Below, piece after piece: positions 7,137 through 14,687 of a DNA stretch of 22,430 nucleotides (position 1 is the first letter of the stretch; every line of letters starts with the position of its first letter). This DNA comes from JAKFDI01 sp044508835 (GTDB lineage Bacteria; Pseudomonadota; Gammaproteobacteria; Burkholderiales; Burkholderiaceae_C). Under the pieces are notes generated by a model. The model was not told the origin of the DNA and did not search any database. It saw only the letters and a list, made by a program, of their open reading frames with translations. The stretch is from the NCBI GenBank assembly GCA_044508835.1, contig JBIQHD010000050.1, positions 1-22,430 on the forward strand. The letters are read 5' to 3'. The position numbers and the translations under genes are program-made.

Positions 7137-7820
7137 TCAGCGCACCGACCCGAAGACCTTGCGCAGCAGCGCGCTGCCGGTGCCCACCGGGTCCTGCCGG
7201 ATGCGCCGCTCCTCCTCGCCGATGACGAGGAACAGGCCGTCGAGCGCCTTGCCCGTGACGTACTGCTCGACGCTCGCCTGCTCGCCGCGCACGAGGCCGA
7301 AGCTCGAGGCCTTGGCGGCCACCGCGTTGTACTTCTCGGCCAGCTGCACCTTCTGGGTGGTGCGCGTCACGATGGGCAGGAAGCGCTGGGTGAGCGGCTC
7401 GCGCGTCTTGGCCGAGAAGAAGCGAGTGGCCGAATCGTCGCCGCCGCGGACGATCTCGACCGCGTCCTCGACGCTCATCGACTTCACGGCGTTGACGAGC
7501 AGCGTGCGCGCCTGCGGCACCGCCGCCTCGGCCGCCCGGTTCATGGCCGTCACCAGGTCGTCGAGGCGGCGCTGCTGGCCGGCCACCTTGAACAGGCTCT
7601 GCGCGCTGTCGAGGAAGCCCGGCAGCGGAATGCGAACTTTCGGGTTGCCGAGGAATCCATCGGTGCGCCCGAGCAGGCCGACCGCCGCCACGGCGCCGCG
7701 CTCCAGCGCGGCGCGCACGCCGGACACCGCGTCGCGCTCGCTCAGGGCCGCCGAGGCCGGAAGGGCAAGCCATCCGCCGCACGCGGCCAATGGCACTGAC
7801 ATAAACTTTCGCCGTTGCAT
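7137..7820 (-). CDS. DUF4197 domain exported protein
   Basis: A 227-aa protein. The N-terminus MQRRKFMSVPLAACGG...ASA is a signal peptide with a twin-arginine-like RRKFM motif and probable cleavage after about residue 24. The mature part has family features such as GFLGNPKVRIPLP, LNKAAE-like AMNRAAEAAVPQA, and the C-terminal KALDGLFLVIGEEERRIRQDPVGTGSALLRKVFG. DUF4197 proteins are mostly helical and of unknown function. The ATG at 7820 has GGAG about 7 nt upstream; a downstream ATG at 7802 would lose the RR motif. It is divergent from the TlpA-like gene with only 12 bp between the two start codons, and is followed 2 bp later by the 95-aa membrane protein. Confidence 0.9.
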   Translation of the reverse strand: MQRRKFMSVPLAACGGWLALPASAALSERDAVSGVRAALERGAVAAVGLLGRTDGFLGNPKVRIPLPGFLDSAQSLFKVAGQQRRLDDLVTAMNRAAEAAVPQARTLLVNAVKSMSVEDAVEIVRGGDDSATRFFSAKTREPLTQRFLPIVTRTTQKVQLAEKYNAVAAKASSFGLVRGEQASVEQYVTGKALDGLFLVIGEEERRIRQDPVGTGSALLRKVFGSVR

Positions 7821-7832
7821 CGCAGCACTCCC

Positions 7833-8339
7833 ATGAAACACAGCCGTCTTCTCATCGCCACCGTGGCCGCTGCCGCCATCGGCCTCACAGCGTACCTGAG
7901 CCTGGGGTCGATGGGCCGCCCGCAGGCGCCGACGGTGGCCTACACCCTGCTCGACGGCACCGCCTCCACCACCGACCAGCTGCGCGGCAAGGTGGTGCTG
8001 GTCAACTTCTGGGCGACGAGCTGCACCACCTGCGTGAAGGAGATGCCGGAGATCGTCGCCACCCACGAGAAGTTCAAGGCGCGCGGCTACGACACGCTCG
8101 CCGTGGCGATGAGCTACGACCCGCCGGCCTACGTGGCCAACTTCGCCGAGTCGCGCAAGCTGCCCTTCGGCGTGGCGATCGACAACACCGGCGCCATCGC
8201 CAAGAGCTTCGGCGACGTGCAGCTCACGCCCACCAGCGTGCTGATCAACAAGCGCGGCGAGATCGTCAAGCGCTACGTGGGCGAGCCCGACTTCGCGGCA
8301 CTGCACAAGCTGGTGGAAGAGCTGCTGGCCGAGACCTGA
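7833..8339 (+). CDS. TlpA/ResA-like membrane-anchored thioredoxin
   Basis: A 168-aa protein. Residues ~5-25 are a hydrophobic N-terminal anchor or signal (LLIATVAAAAIGLTAYLSL). A thioredoxin fold of the AhpC-TSA/redoxin type follows, with VVLVNFWATSCTTCVKEMPE; Cys64 and Cys67 form the CxxC. The cis-Pro region is QLTPTSVLINKRGE. TlpA/ResA proteins keep periplasmic cysteines reduced, for example in cytochrome c maturation, but no cytochrome gene is nearby and the target is unknown. The ATG at 7833 was chosen because the signal starts there; the Shine-Dalgarno is weak. Its start is 12 bp from that of the divergent DUF4197 gene, and its stop is 24 bp from the convergent zinc-ribbon gene. Confidence 0.93.
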   Translation: MKHSRLLIATVAAAAIGLTAYLSLGSMGRPQAPTVAYTLLDGTASTTDQLRGKVVLVNFWATSCTTCVKEMPEIVATHEKFKARGYDTLAVAMSYDPPAYVANFAESRKLPFGVAIDNTGAIAKSFGDVQLTPTSVLINKRGEIVKRYVGEPDFAALHKLVEELLAET

Positions 8340-8363
8340 GCCGCCGGCACGCATCGGCGCGCC

Positions 8364-9332
8364 TCAGCGCCAGAACACGAACCACACGAAGAGCAGCAGC
8401 GCGACGGCCGCCGCCGTCTGCAGCGGACGCTCGCGCAGGTCCTCCAGGAAGCTGCCGCCTTCCTCGCCTTCGTCGAGGCCCGCGGCCCGGGCCTCGGCCT
8501 CCATCTGGTGCGCCCATTCGCGCCGGCGCGACAGGTCGCCCTCCAAGGCCGCCAGCCGGCGCTCGCGCACGTGCGGCGCCGGCGAGCGCTCGTGGGCGCG
8601 CAGGGCCTCGGCCAGCACGGCGACGCCGCGCTGCGCCTCCTTCAGGCTGCCGGCGGCCAGCGTGGCGCCGCAGTGGCCGCACTGCAGCGCCTGGCCGTCG
8701 GGCAGCGGCGCGCCGCAGGCGATGCAGTGCAGCGAGGCGTGCCGCGCCGCCGTGCGGTGCACCGCGTGCTGCTCGGTCGCGCCGTCGGGGTCGAGCGCGG
8801 CGGCCAGCCGGGCCACGTCGACCATGCCGGGCATGCTGTCGCAATGGCTGCAGCGCTCGTCCGCGCTGCCCAGCGGGGCGCCGCAGTTCAGGCAGGTGAG
8901 GCCGTCGGGCCGGCGCGCGAGCGCGGCGCGGTCGGCCGCGCTCAGCGGGCGGATCAGCCCCTTCTCGGAGAGGAACTGCGCGAAGGTCTGGTAGGCCCCG
9001 TGGCGGCGCCGGCATTCGAGCTGCAGCGTGCGGCCCCAGCGCGAGACGTTGTGCACCGGCTTGAGGCCGCCGGCGCAGCGCGGGCAGCGCGCATCGGCCG
9101 CCAGGACGTGGTGCGGCTCGGCATGGGCGGCCGCCATCGCCGTGACCAGCGCCAGCGCGCCGCTGCCGGCCAGGCGCACCGATTCCGTCGAATCGAACCA
9201 CACCAGGTGGCAGGGCCCGCACAGGTCGATCTCGACCGTGCGCCCGTAGTGGCCGGCGAAGGTGACGGCCTGCATCGGCTGGCGGCAGTTGCCGCAGTGC
9301 AGGGCGGGCGGGGACGGCTCGGCGGCGTTCAC
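8364..9332 (-). CDS. tail-anchored protein with four zinc-ribbon-like modules
   Basis: A 322-aa protein from a GTG start. It has four cysteine modules: C13xxC16...C38xxC41, with EIDLCGPCHLVWFDSTE as in the zf-TFIIB family; C83xxC86 with C107 and possibly H111; C147xxC150...C161xxC164; and C203xxC206...C218xxC221. An Ala/Arg/Glu-rich, probably coiled-coil segment follows (~228-285). A single hydrophobic helix (~304-321, TAAAVALLLFVWFVFW) ends two residues from the C-terminus, typical of a tail anchor that would leave the ribbons in the cytoplasm. The function is unknown. GATACT lies 7 nt before the GTG and no Shine-Dalgarno is seen. It lies 69 bp downstream of lipA on the same strand and could be in its transcript. 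Confidence 0.85.
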   Translation of the reverse strand: MNAAEPSPPALHCGNCRQPMQAVTFAGHYGRTVEIDLCGPCHLVWFDSTESVRLAGSGALALVTAMAAAHAEPHHVLAADARCPRCAGGLKPVHNVSRWGRTLQLECRRRHGAYQTFAQFLSEKGLIRPLSAADRAALARRPDGLTCLNCGAPLGSADERCSHCDSMPGMVDVARLAAALDPDGATEQHAVHRTAARHASLHCIACGAPLPDGQALQCGHCGATLAAGSLKEAQRGVAVLAEALRAHERSPAPHVRERRLAALEGDLSRRREWAHQMEAEARAAGLDEGEEGGSFLEDLRERPLQTAAAVALLLFVWFVFWR

Positions 9333-9401
9333 GCCGCGAAGTATCCGCGCCGCACGCCACCGCGCGGCGTGAGCGATGCCGCGAAAACGGCCGCTGTGCG
9401 A

Positions 9402-10379
9402 CTAGACGCCGGCCACGCCCGCGGCGTGCGCCTGCTCGTCGGCGTGGTAGCTGGAGCGCACCATGGCGCCGACCGCGGCATGGGTGAAGCCCATGGCGGC
9501 GGCCTCGCGCTCGAACATGCGGAAGGTGTCGGGGTGCACGTAGCGGCGCACCGGCAGGTGGTGGCCGCTGGGCGCGAGGTACTGGCCGATGGTGAGCATG
9601 TCGATGCCGTGCGCGCGCATGTCGCGCATCACGGCGAGGATCTCGTCGTCGGTCTCGCCGAGGCCCACCATCAGCCCGCTCTTGGTGGGCACCTCGGGCG
9701 CGAATTCCTTGAAGCGCCTGAGCAGGTTCAGCGAGAAGGCGTAGTCCGAGCCCGGCCGCGCTTCCTTGTACAGGCGCGGCACGGTCTCGAGGTTGTGGTT
9801 CATCACGTCGGGCGGCGCGGCCTTGAGGATGTCGAGCGCCCGGTCCATGCGGCCGCGGAAGTCGGGCGTGAGGATCTCGATGCGCGTGCGCGGCGACATC
9901 TCGCGCACCGCGCGGATGCAGTCGACGAAGTGCCCGGCGCCGCCGTCGCGCAGGTCGTCGCGGTCGACGCTGGTGATGACCACGTAGCTCAGCTTCAGCG
10001 CCGCGATGGTCTTGGCGAGGTTGGCGGGCTCGTCCTTGTCCAGCGGGTCGGGCCGGCCGTGGCCCACGTCGCAGAACGGGCAGCGGCGGGTGCACTTGTC
10101 GCCCATGATCATGAAGGTGGCCGTGCCCTTGCCGAAGCACTCGCCGATGTTGGGGCAGGAGGCTTCCTCGCACACGGTGTGCAGCTTGTGCTCGCGCAGG
10201 ATCTGCTTGATCTCGTAGAAGCGCGTGGTGGGCGAGCCGGCCTTGACGCGGATCCACTCGGGCTTCTTCAGCACCTCGGCCGGCACGATCTTGATCGGGA
10301 TGCGCGCCGTCTTGGCCTGCGCCTTCTGCTTGGCGCTCGGGTCGTAGGCGGGCGCGGGCGTGTCGGTGGGGGTCTGCAT
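9402..10379 (-). CDS. lipA: lipoyl synthase (radical SAM)
   Basis: A 325-aa cytosolic enzyme that inserts two sulfurs into protein-bound octanoyl groups to make lipoyl cofactors. The auxiliary 4Fe-4S cluster motif is C70EEASC75PNIGEC81, the radical-SAM motif is C96TRRC100PFC103, and the C-terminal RSSY supplies the serine ligand. MNHNLETVPRLY and LMVGLGE are typical family blocks. The start ATG at 10379 has AAGGA about 9 nt upstream. It follows lipB by 26 bp, a standard lipB-lipA operon. Length and motifs are complete. Confidence 0.98.
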   Translation of the reverse strand: MQTPTDTPAPAYDPSAKQKAQAKTARIPIKIVPAEVLKKPEWIRVKAGSPTTRFYEIKQILREHKLHTVCEEASCPNIGECFGKGTATFMIMGDKCTRRCPFCDVGHGRPDPLDKDEPANLAKTIAALKLSYVVITSVDRDDLRDGGAGHFVDCIRAVREMSPRTRIEILTPDFRGRMDRALDILKAAPPDVMNHNLETVPRLYKEARPGSDYAFSLNLLRRFKEFAPEVPTKSGLMVGLGETDDEILAVMRDMRAHGIDMLTIGQYLAPSGHHLPVRRYVHPDTFRMFEREAAAMGFTHAAVGAMVRSSYHADEQAHAAGVAGV

Positions 10380-10405
10380 GGATCGGGTTCCTTGGGGCCC
10401 CGGCG

Positions 10406-11116
10406 TCACGCGCGGGGCGCGAGGTGGGCGGCGAGCCGGCTGCCCAGGCGCCGGGCGGCATCGGCCCAGTCGGCAGCGACATTCAGTGTAGCGAGGTCGA
10501 TCGTGGCGAGCCCTGCGTAGCCGCAAGGGTTGATGCCCGAGAACGGCGCGAGGTCCATGGCCACGTTCAGCGCCACGCCGTGGTAGCTGCAGTGGCGCGA
10601 GATCTTCACGCCCAGCGCGGCGATCTTGCCCAGGCCCGCGAAGGCGAGGTCCGCGCCGGCGGCCACGCCCTCGCGCTCGCGCGGCGGGCGGGCATCGAGC
10701 GGCGCGTGGCCGAAGGGGTCGGCCAGGCGCACGTAGATGCCCGGCGCGCCCGGCACGCGGTGGCCGGTGACGCCGTAGCTCTCCAGCGTCTTGAGCACGC
10801 AGTGCTCCAGCCGGTAGACGTATTCCTTGGCGTAGATGCCCAGGCGGCGCAGGTCGACGAGCGGATAGGCCACCACCTGCCCCGGCCCGTGGTAGGTGAC
10901 CTGGCCGCCGCGGTTGGTCTTGACGATCGGGATGCCGCGCGGGTTCAGCACGTGCTCGGCGCGGCCGGCGATGCCCTGGGTGTAGACGGGCGGGTGCTCG
11001 CACAGCCAGATCTCGTCGGGCGTGCCGTCGGTGCGCGCCTCGGTGAAGGCTCGCATGCGGTCGAAGGTCTCGGCGTAGTCGACGCGGCCGAGCGTGCGCA
11101 GCAGGGGCGGGTTCAT
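10406..11116 (-). CDS. lipB: octanoyl-ACP:protein octanoyltransferase
   Basis: A 236-aa enzyme that moves octanoate from acyl carrier protein to lipoyl domains, giving the substrate for LipA. Visible blocks are RGGQVTYHGPGQ, GKIAALGVKISRHCSYHG and GINPCGY. Lys164 and Cys198 match the catalytic pair with the same 34-residue spacing as in E. coli. Compared with the usual protein there is an extra segment of roughly 25 residues (about 131-158, rich in Pro, Arg and Ala) just before the catalytic Lys, which explains the extra length. The ATG at 11116 has TACGCT 6 nt upstream and no Shine-Dalgarno. It is divergent from the isochorismatase-like gene (65 bp). Confidence 0.97.
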   Translation of the reverse strand: MNPPLLRTLGRVDYAETFDRMRAFTEARTDGTPDEIWLCEHPPVYTQGIAGRAEHVLNPRGIPIVKTNRGGQVTYHGPGQVVAYPLVDLRRLGIYAKEYVYRLEHCVLKTLESYGVTGHRVPGAPGIYVRLADPFGHAPLDARPPREREGVAAGADLAFAGLGKIAALGVKISRHCSYHGVALNVAMDLAPFSGINPCGYAGLATIDLATLNVAADWADAARRLGSRLAAHLAPRA

Positions 11117-11181
11117 GCGGCGAGCGTAGCGCGGCAGGGCACGGCGCTTGCCGGGATGCCGGGCCATCCGCCCCGACGCCC

Positions 11182-11784
11182 ATGCCCGCCGAACCCAAGG
11201 TCTCGCTCGCCGACGAACACGCCGCCGGCGGCACCGTGCTGCTCGTCATCGACATGATCAGCGACTGGCGGTTCCCCGATGCGGACAAGCTGCTGCCGGC
11301 CGCGCTGGCCGTGGCCCCGCCCATCGCCGCGCTGAAGGCGCGCTGCCGCGCGGCGGGCGTGCCGGCCGTCTACGCCAACGACAACCGCGGCCTGTGGCGC
11401 TCCGACCTGCGCGACGTGGTGGCGCACTCGCTCGCGGCCGGCGGCGACGGCGCGCGCATCACGCGGGCGCTGGCGCCGGACCGCGACGACTACTTCGTGC
11501 TCAAGCCCAAGCACTCGGCCTTCTTCCTCACGCCGCTGGAGCTGCTGCTGCAGCACCTGAAGGCCGACCGGCTGATCCTGACCGGCGTGGCCTCGGACCA
11601 GTGCATCGCCACCACCGCCGTCGACGCGCGCATGCGCGACTACGAGGTGATCGCGCCGCGCGACTGCATCGGCACCCAGACGCCCGGGCGCGAGGCGCGC
11701 ATGCTGGCGCATTTCGAGGAGGCGCTGCGCGTGCCCACGCCCGCCTCGGCCGAGGTCGAACTGCCGCACGCGCGGGCTCAGTAG
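11182..11784 (+). CDS. isochorismatase-family cysteine hydrolase
   Basis: A 200-aa cytosolic protein with the alpha/beta fold of the isochorismatase/nicotinamidase family. The catalytic triad is visible: Asp24 in LLVIDMISDW, a Lys in VLKPKHSAF (probably Lys108) and Cys141 in TGVASDQCIATTA. The VASDQC context is more like generic cysteine hydrolases than true nicotinamidase, so the substrate is unknown. The ATG at 11182 starts about 15 residues before the fold and there is no clear Shine-Dalgarno. It converges on serA and the two coding regions overlap by 7 bp at their 3' ends. Confidence 0.92.
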   Translation: MPAEPKVSLADEHAAGGTVLLVIDMISDWRFPDADKLLPAALAVAPPIAALKARCRAAGVPAVYANDNRGLWRSDLRDVVAHSLAAGGDGARITRALAPDRDDYFVLKPKHSAFFLTPLELLLQHLKADRLILTGVASDQCIATTAVDARMRDYEVIAPRDCIGTQTPGREARMLAHFEEALRVPTPASAEVELPHARAQ

Positions 11785-13010
11785 AGCACGCGGCAGCGGA
11801 TGGTGCCGGGCACGCTGCACATCTCCTCGAGCTGCTCGCGCGGCGCGCTGCCTTCCACGTCGATCACCACGTAGCCGACTTCCTCGTTGGTGCGAAGGTA
11901 CTGGCCATCGATGTTGATGCCGGCCGCGGAGAAGCGCTCGTTCACCTTGGCCATCACGCCCGGCACGTTGCGGTGGATGTGCAGCAGCCGCGTGCGCCCG
12001 GTGTGCTCGGGCAGCGCCACCTCGGGGAAGTTCACCGCCGAGACGGTGGAGCCGTTGTTGCTGTAGCGCAGCAGCTTGGCCGACACCTCGCGGCCGATGT
12101 TGGCCTGGGCCTCGCCGGTGGAGCCGCCGATGTGCGGCGTGAGGATGACGTTGTCGAAGCGCACGAGCGGCGACTCGAAGGCGCTGTCGTTGCCCTGCGG
12201 CTCGACGGGGAAGACGTCGATCGCCGCGCCGAGCAGGTGGCCGCTGTCGAGCACCGCCGTGAGCGCATCGATGTCGACCACCGTGCCGCGCGAGGCGTTG
12301 ATGAAGTGGCTGCCCGGCTTCATCTTCGCGAACTGCGCGGCGCCGATCATGTTCACCGTCTGCGGGGTCTCGGGCACGTGCAGGCTGACCACATCGCTCA
12401 TCGCCAGCAGGTCGTCCAGCGTGGGCACCTGGCGCGCGTTGCCCAGCGGCAGCTTCACCTCCACGTCGTAGAACGCCACCGTCATGCCCAGCTGCTCGGC
12501 CAGCACGCCGATCTGCGTGCCGATGTGGCCGTAGCCGACGATGCCCAGCGTCTTGCCGCGCACCTCGTAGGAGTTGGCCGCGCTCTTGACCCAGCCGCCG
12601 CGGTGCTGCTCGGCGTTCTTCAGCGGGATGCCGCGCATCAGCATGATGATCTCGGCCAGCACCAGCTCGGCCACGCTGCGCGTGTTGGAGAACGGCGCGT
12701 TGAACACCGGGATGCCGCGGCGCATGGCGGCCGCGAGGTCGATCTGGTTGGTGCCGATGCAGAAGGCGCCGATGGCCACCAGCTTGGGCGCCCGCTCCAG
12801 CATCGCCTCGGTGAGCAGCGTGCGCGAGCGCAGGCCGATGAAGTGCGCGTCGGCGATCGCCTCGGCCAGCTCGTCGCCCGTGAGCGCCTTCGGGTAGGTG
12901 ACCAGGTTGGTGTAGCCGTCGCCGCGGATCGCGTCGACCGCGGTCGGGTGGATGCCCTCGAACAGCACGAACTTGAGCTTGTCCTTGGCGAGCGACAGAC
13001 GGGTAGGCAT
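11778..13010 (-). CDS. serA: D-3-phosphoglycerate dehydrogenase
   Basis: A 410-aa cytosolic enzyme, the same length as E. coli SerA, catalysing the first step of serine synthesis (3-phosphoglycerate to phosphohydroxypyruvate). The NAD-binding motif is LGIVGYGHIGTQ. The catalytic Arg lies in NASRGTVVD and the catalytic His in LTPHIGGSTGEAQ. A C-terminal ACT domain (about 335-410, with LLHIHRNVPGVMAKVN and GQYLRTNEEVGYVVID) is the usual serine feedback site. The ATG at 13010 has GGAG about 9 nt upstream. The AraC gene upstream ends 64 bp away on the same strand. The 3' end overlaps the isochorismatase-like gene by 7 bp. Confidence 0.97.
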   Translation of the reverse strand: MPTRLSLAKDKLKFVLFEGIHPTAVDAIRGDGYTNLVTYPKALTGDELAEAIADAHFIGLRSRTLLTEAMLERAPKLVAIGAFCIGTNQIDLAAAMRRGIPVFNAPFSNTRSVAELVLAEIIMLMRGIPLKNAEQHRGGWVKSAANSYEVRGKTLGIVGYGHIGTQIGVLAEQLGMTVAFYDVEVKLPLGNARQVPTLDDLLAMSDVVSLHVPETPQTVNMIGAAQFAKMKPGSHFINASRGTVVDIDALTAVLDSGHLLGAAIDVFPVEPQGNDSAFESPLVRFDNVILTPHIGGSTGEAQANIGREVSAKLLRYSNNGSTVSAVNFPEVALPEHTGRTRLLHIHRNVPGVMAKVNERFSAAGINIDGQYLRTNEEVGYVVIDVEGSAPREQLEEMCSVPGTIRCRVLY

Positions 13011-13074
13011 GGATGGGGACTCCGCAGGCGGTGTTTTGAAGGTGCCTCAATGGTGCATCATTACAGGAAAACCC

Positions 13075-13974
13075 CTAGCGCAGCCCCGTCTCCGCCCCCA
13101 CCTGCGCCCTGTCCTGCGCTCCCTCCTGCGCCTTCAGCCAGGCCCGAGGCGAGATGCCCACCGCCTGCGTGAAGGCACGCGACAGCGACGAGGCGCTGGC
13201 GTAGCCGAGCCGGTCGGCGGCCGTCTTGAGCGAGCGCCCGTCGCGCAGCAGGCCCTGCACGAGCGAGACGCGCCAGCGCAGCAGGTGCTCGGCCGGCGTC
13301 TCGCCCACCCGTTCCCGGAAGGCCGCGGCGAAGGCGCTGCGCGACATGCCGGCGCACTGCGCCATCGACGCCAGCGACCAGGGCGCCTCGGGCCGCTCGT
13401 GCATCGCCACCAGCGCCCGCGCCAGCTTGGGGTGCGCGAGCCCGGTCAGCAGGCCGGCCGGCACGCCGGCCTCGGCCGGGTGGTCCAGCAGCCAGCGCAG
13501 CAGCTGCAGCAGCAGCACCTCGAACAGGCGGTCCGCCAGCAGCCGCTGGCCGCAGCGCACGCGCTCCGTCTCGGCGAACAGCAGGGCCAGCGTGTGGTCC
13601 AGGCCGTCCACCGCCCGCAGCGGCAGCGCCACGACGGGCGGCAGGGCACGCGCGACCGGGTGCAGGTCGCCGCCGTCGAAATCGAGCGTGGCGCAGACGA
13701 AGTCCGCGCCGTCCCGCGGCGCGTTGTGGAAGTCGTGCGCCAGCGGGCGCGGATAGAACAGCAGCGTCGGCTCGCGCACCTCGATGCGCCGCGGCGCGCC
13801 GCCCTTCGGCCGGTGGGTCACCGTCATGCGGCCGCGGCGCAGCACGTGCAGGAAGCCGCGGCCGGGCTCGGCGGCGTAGCGCGTCACGCCGCACAGCGGC
13901 CCGCTGTGGAACAGGTGCGCCCGCACGCGAAAGCGCTCCAGCAGCGACGACAGGCGATCGACGACCTCGGCCAT
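13075..13974 (-). CDS. AraC-family regulator (cupin_6 type)
   Basis: A 299-aa cytosolic transcription factor. Residues ~1-185 form a cupin-like sensor region (FLHVLRRGRMTVTHRP, TLLFYPRPLAHDFHN). The C-terminal ~100 residues hold two helix-turn-helix motifs: WSLASMAQCAGMSRSAFAAAFRERVGETP and LKTAADRLGYASASSLSRAF, ending GISPRAWL. The ATG at 13974 has AGGATGGG about 5-12 nt upstream, which supports this start; the frame stays open further upstream but without homology. It is divergent from the AhpD-like gene (145 bp) and probably controls it through the inverted repeat at 14022-14040. Confidence 0.94.
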   Translation of the reverse strand: MAEVVDRLSSLLERFRVRAHLFHSGPLCGVTRYAAEPGRGFLHVLRRGRMTVTHRPKGGAPRRIEVREPTLLFYPRPLAHDFHNAPRDGADFVCATLDFDGGDLHPVARALPPVVALPLRAVDGLDHTLALLFAETERVRCGQRLLADRLFEVLLLQLLRWLLDHPAEAGVPAGLLTGLAHPKLARALVAMHERPEAPWSLASMAQCAGMSRSAFAAAFRERVGETPAEHLLRWRVSLVQGLLRDGRSLKTAADRLGYASASSLSRAFTQAVGISPRAWLKAQEGAQDRAQVGAETGLR

Positions 13975-14021
13975 GGGCAGCCCATCCTGGACGAATTGGC
14001 TCGTTGTTCGGATCAAACGTA

Positions 14022-14040
14022 GCGAATCATATCGATTCGC
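14022..14040. promoter_or_regulatory. 19-bp inverted repeat, candidate operator between AraC and AhpD-like genes
   Basis: GCGAATC-ATATC-GATTCGC has perfect 7-bp arms and a 5-bp centre, in the divergent promoter region. On the minus strand it includes TATGAT (14026-14031), a 5-of-6 -10 match placed to start the AraC transcript about 45 nt before its ATG. Binding there could both autoregulate the regulator and affect the plus-strand operon. AraC proteins often use direct rather than inverted repeats, so the binder is not certain. Confidence 0.55.
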
Positions 14041-14119
14041 GCCCCACACTGGCGGGACGCCGGCGCGCATCCCGCGGCCCGGCGCCTTCCCTTCCCTTCG
14101 ACGTGACAGGAGCCACCCC

Positions 14120-14665
14120 ATGACCCGCATCCCGCTGATCGACCCCGCCACCGCCTCGGGGCCGCGCAAGACGCTGCTCGACCAGATCCAGGCCGCGTTC
14201 GGCGCCACGCCCAACATGTTCCGCGCGGTGGCCCATTCGCCCGCCGCGCTCGCCAGCATGTGGGGCGCGTTCGGCGCCCTGGGCCGGGGCACGCTCGGCG
14301 CCAGGCTCGGCGAGCAGATCGCCGTGGCCGTGGCGGACCGCAACGCCTGCAGCTACTGCCTGAGCGCACACACCGCCCTCGGCCGCAAGGCCGGCGCCAG
14401 CGCCGAGGAGATGCGCGCCGCGCAGGCCGGCGAATCGGCCGACCCGAGGACCGCCGCCGCCCTCGCGTTCGCGCTGCGGCTCGTCGACGCCCGCGGCCAG
14501 GTCGACGCGGCCGACCTGCAGGCGCTGCGGGCGGCCGGCTTCGACGACGAGGCGGTGGTGGAGATCGTCGCCCACGTGGCGCTGAACCTGTTCACCAACT
14601 ACGTGAACGTGGCCTTCGCGGTGCCGGTGGACTTTCCCGCCGTCACACTGCGCGGGGCGGCCTGA
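14120..14665 (+). CDS. AhpD-like carboxymuconolactone decarboxylase-family protein
   Basis: A 181-aa cytosolic helical protein. Glu65, Cys77, Cys80 and His84 have exactly the spacing of the AhpD catalytic set (E-x11-C-x2-C-x3-H), within GEQIAVAVADRNACSYCLSAH. This predicts thiol-dependent peroxidase or disulfide reductase activity rather than decarboxylation. The N-terminus IPLIDPATASGPRKTLLD resembles the alkylhydroperoxidase-like subfamily often induced by AraC regulators. AGGAG at about 14108-14112 supports the ATG at 14120. The next gene, a thioredoxin-fold protein, starts 22 bp after its stop, and the AraC regulator is divergent upstream. Confidence 0.94.
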   Translation: MTRIPLIDPATASGPRKTLLDQIQAAFGATPNMFRAVAHSPAALASMWGAFGALGRGTLGARLGEQIAVAVADRNACSYCLSAHTALGRKAGASAEEMRAAQAGESADPRTAAALAFALRLVDARGQVDAADLQALRAAGFDDEAVVEIVAHVALNLFTNYVNVAFAVPVDFPAVTLRGAA

Positions 14666-14687
14666 CGCCCGGCCGCCGGAGCCCCGC

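Noticed and set aside
8266..10520. Very long open frames on both strands over lipA and the zinc-ribbon gene
   Set aside because: They are frame shadows of lipA and the zinc-ribbon protein, with low-complexity Arg/Ala/Gly composition and no ribosome site or homology.
11148..13172. Long plus-strand frame antisense to serA
   Set aside because: serA on the minus strand is certain; the opposite frame is low-complexity His/Arg/Ala/Val-rich sequence.
14120..14665. True 4-carboxymuconolactone decarboxylase (PcaC)
   Set aside because: The E/C/C/H set and AraC/redoxin context fit AhpD-type thiol chemistry, and no protocatechuate pathway genes are nearby.
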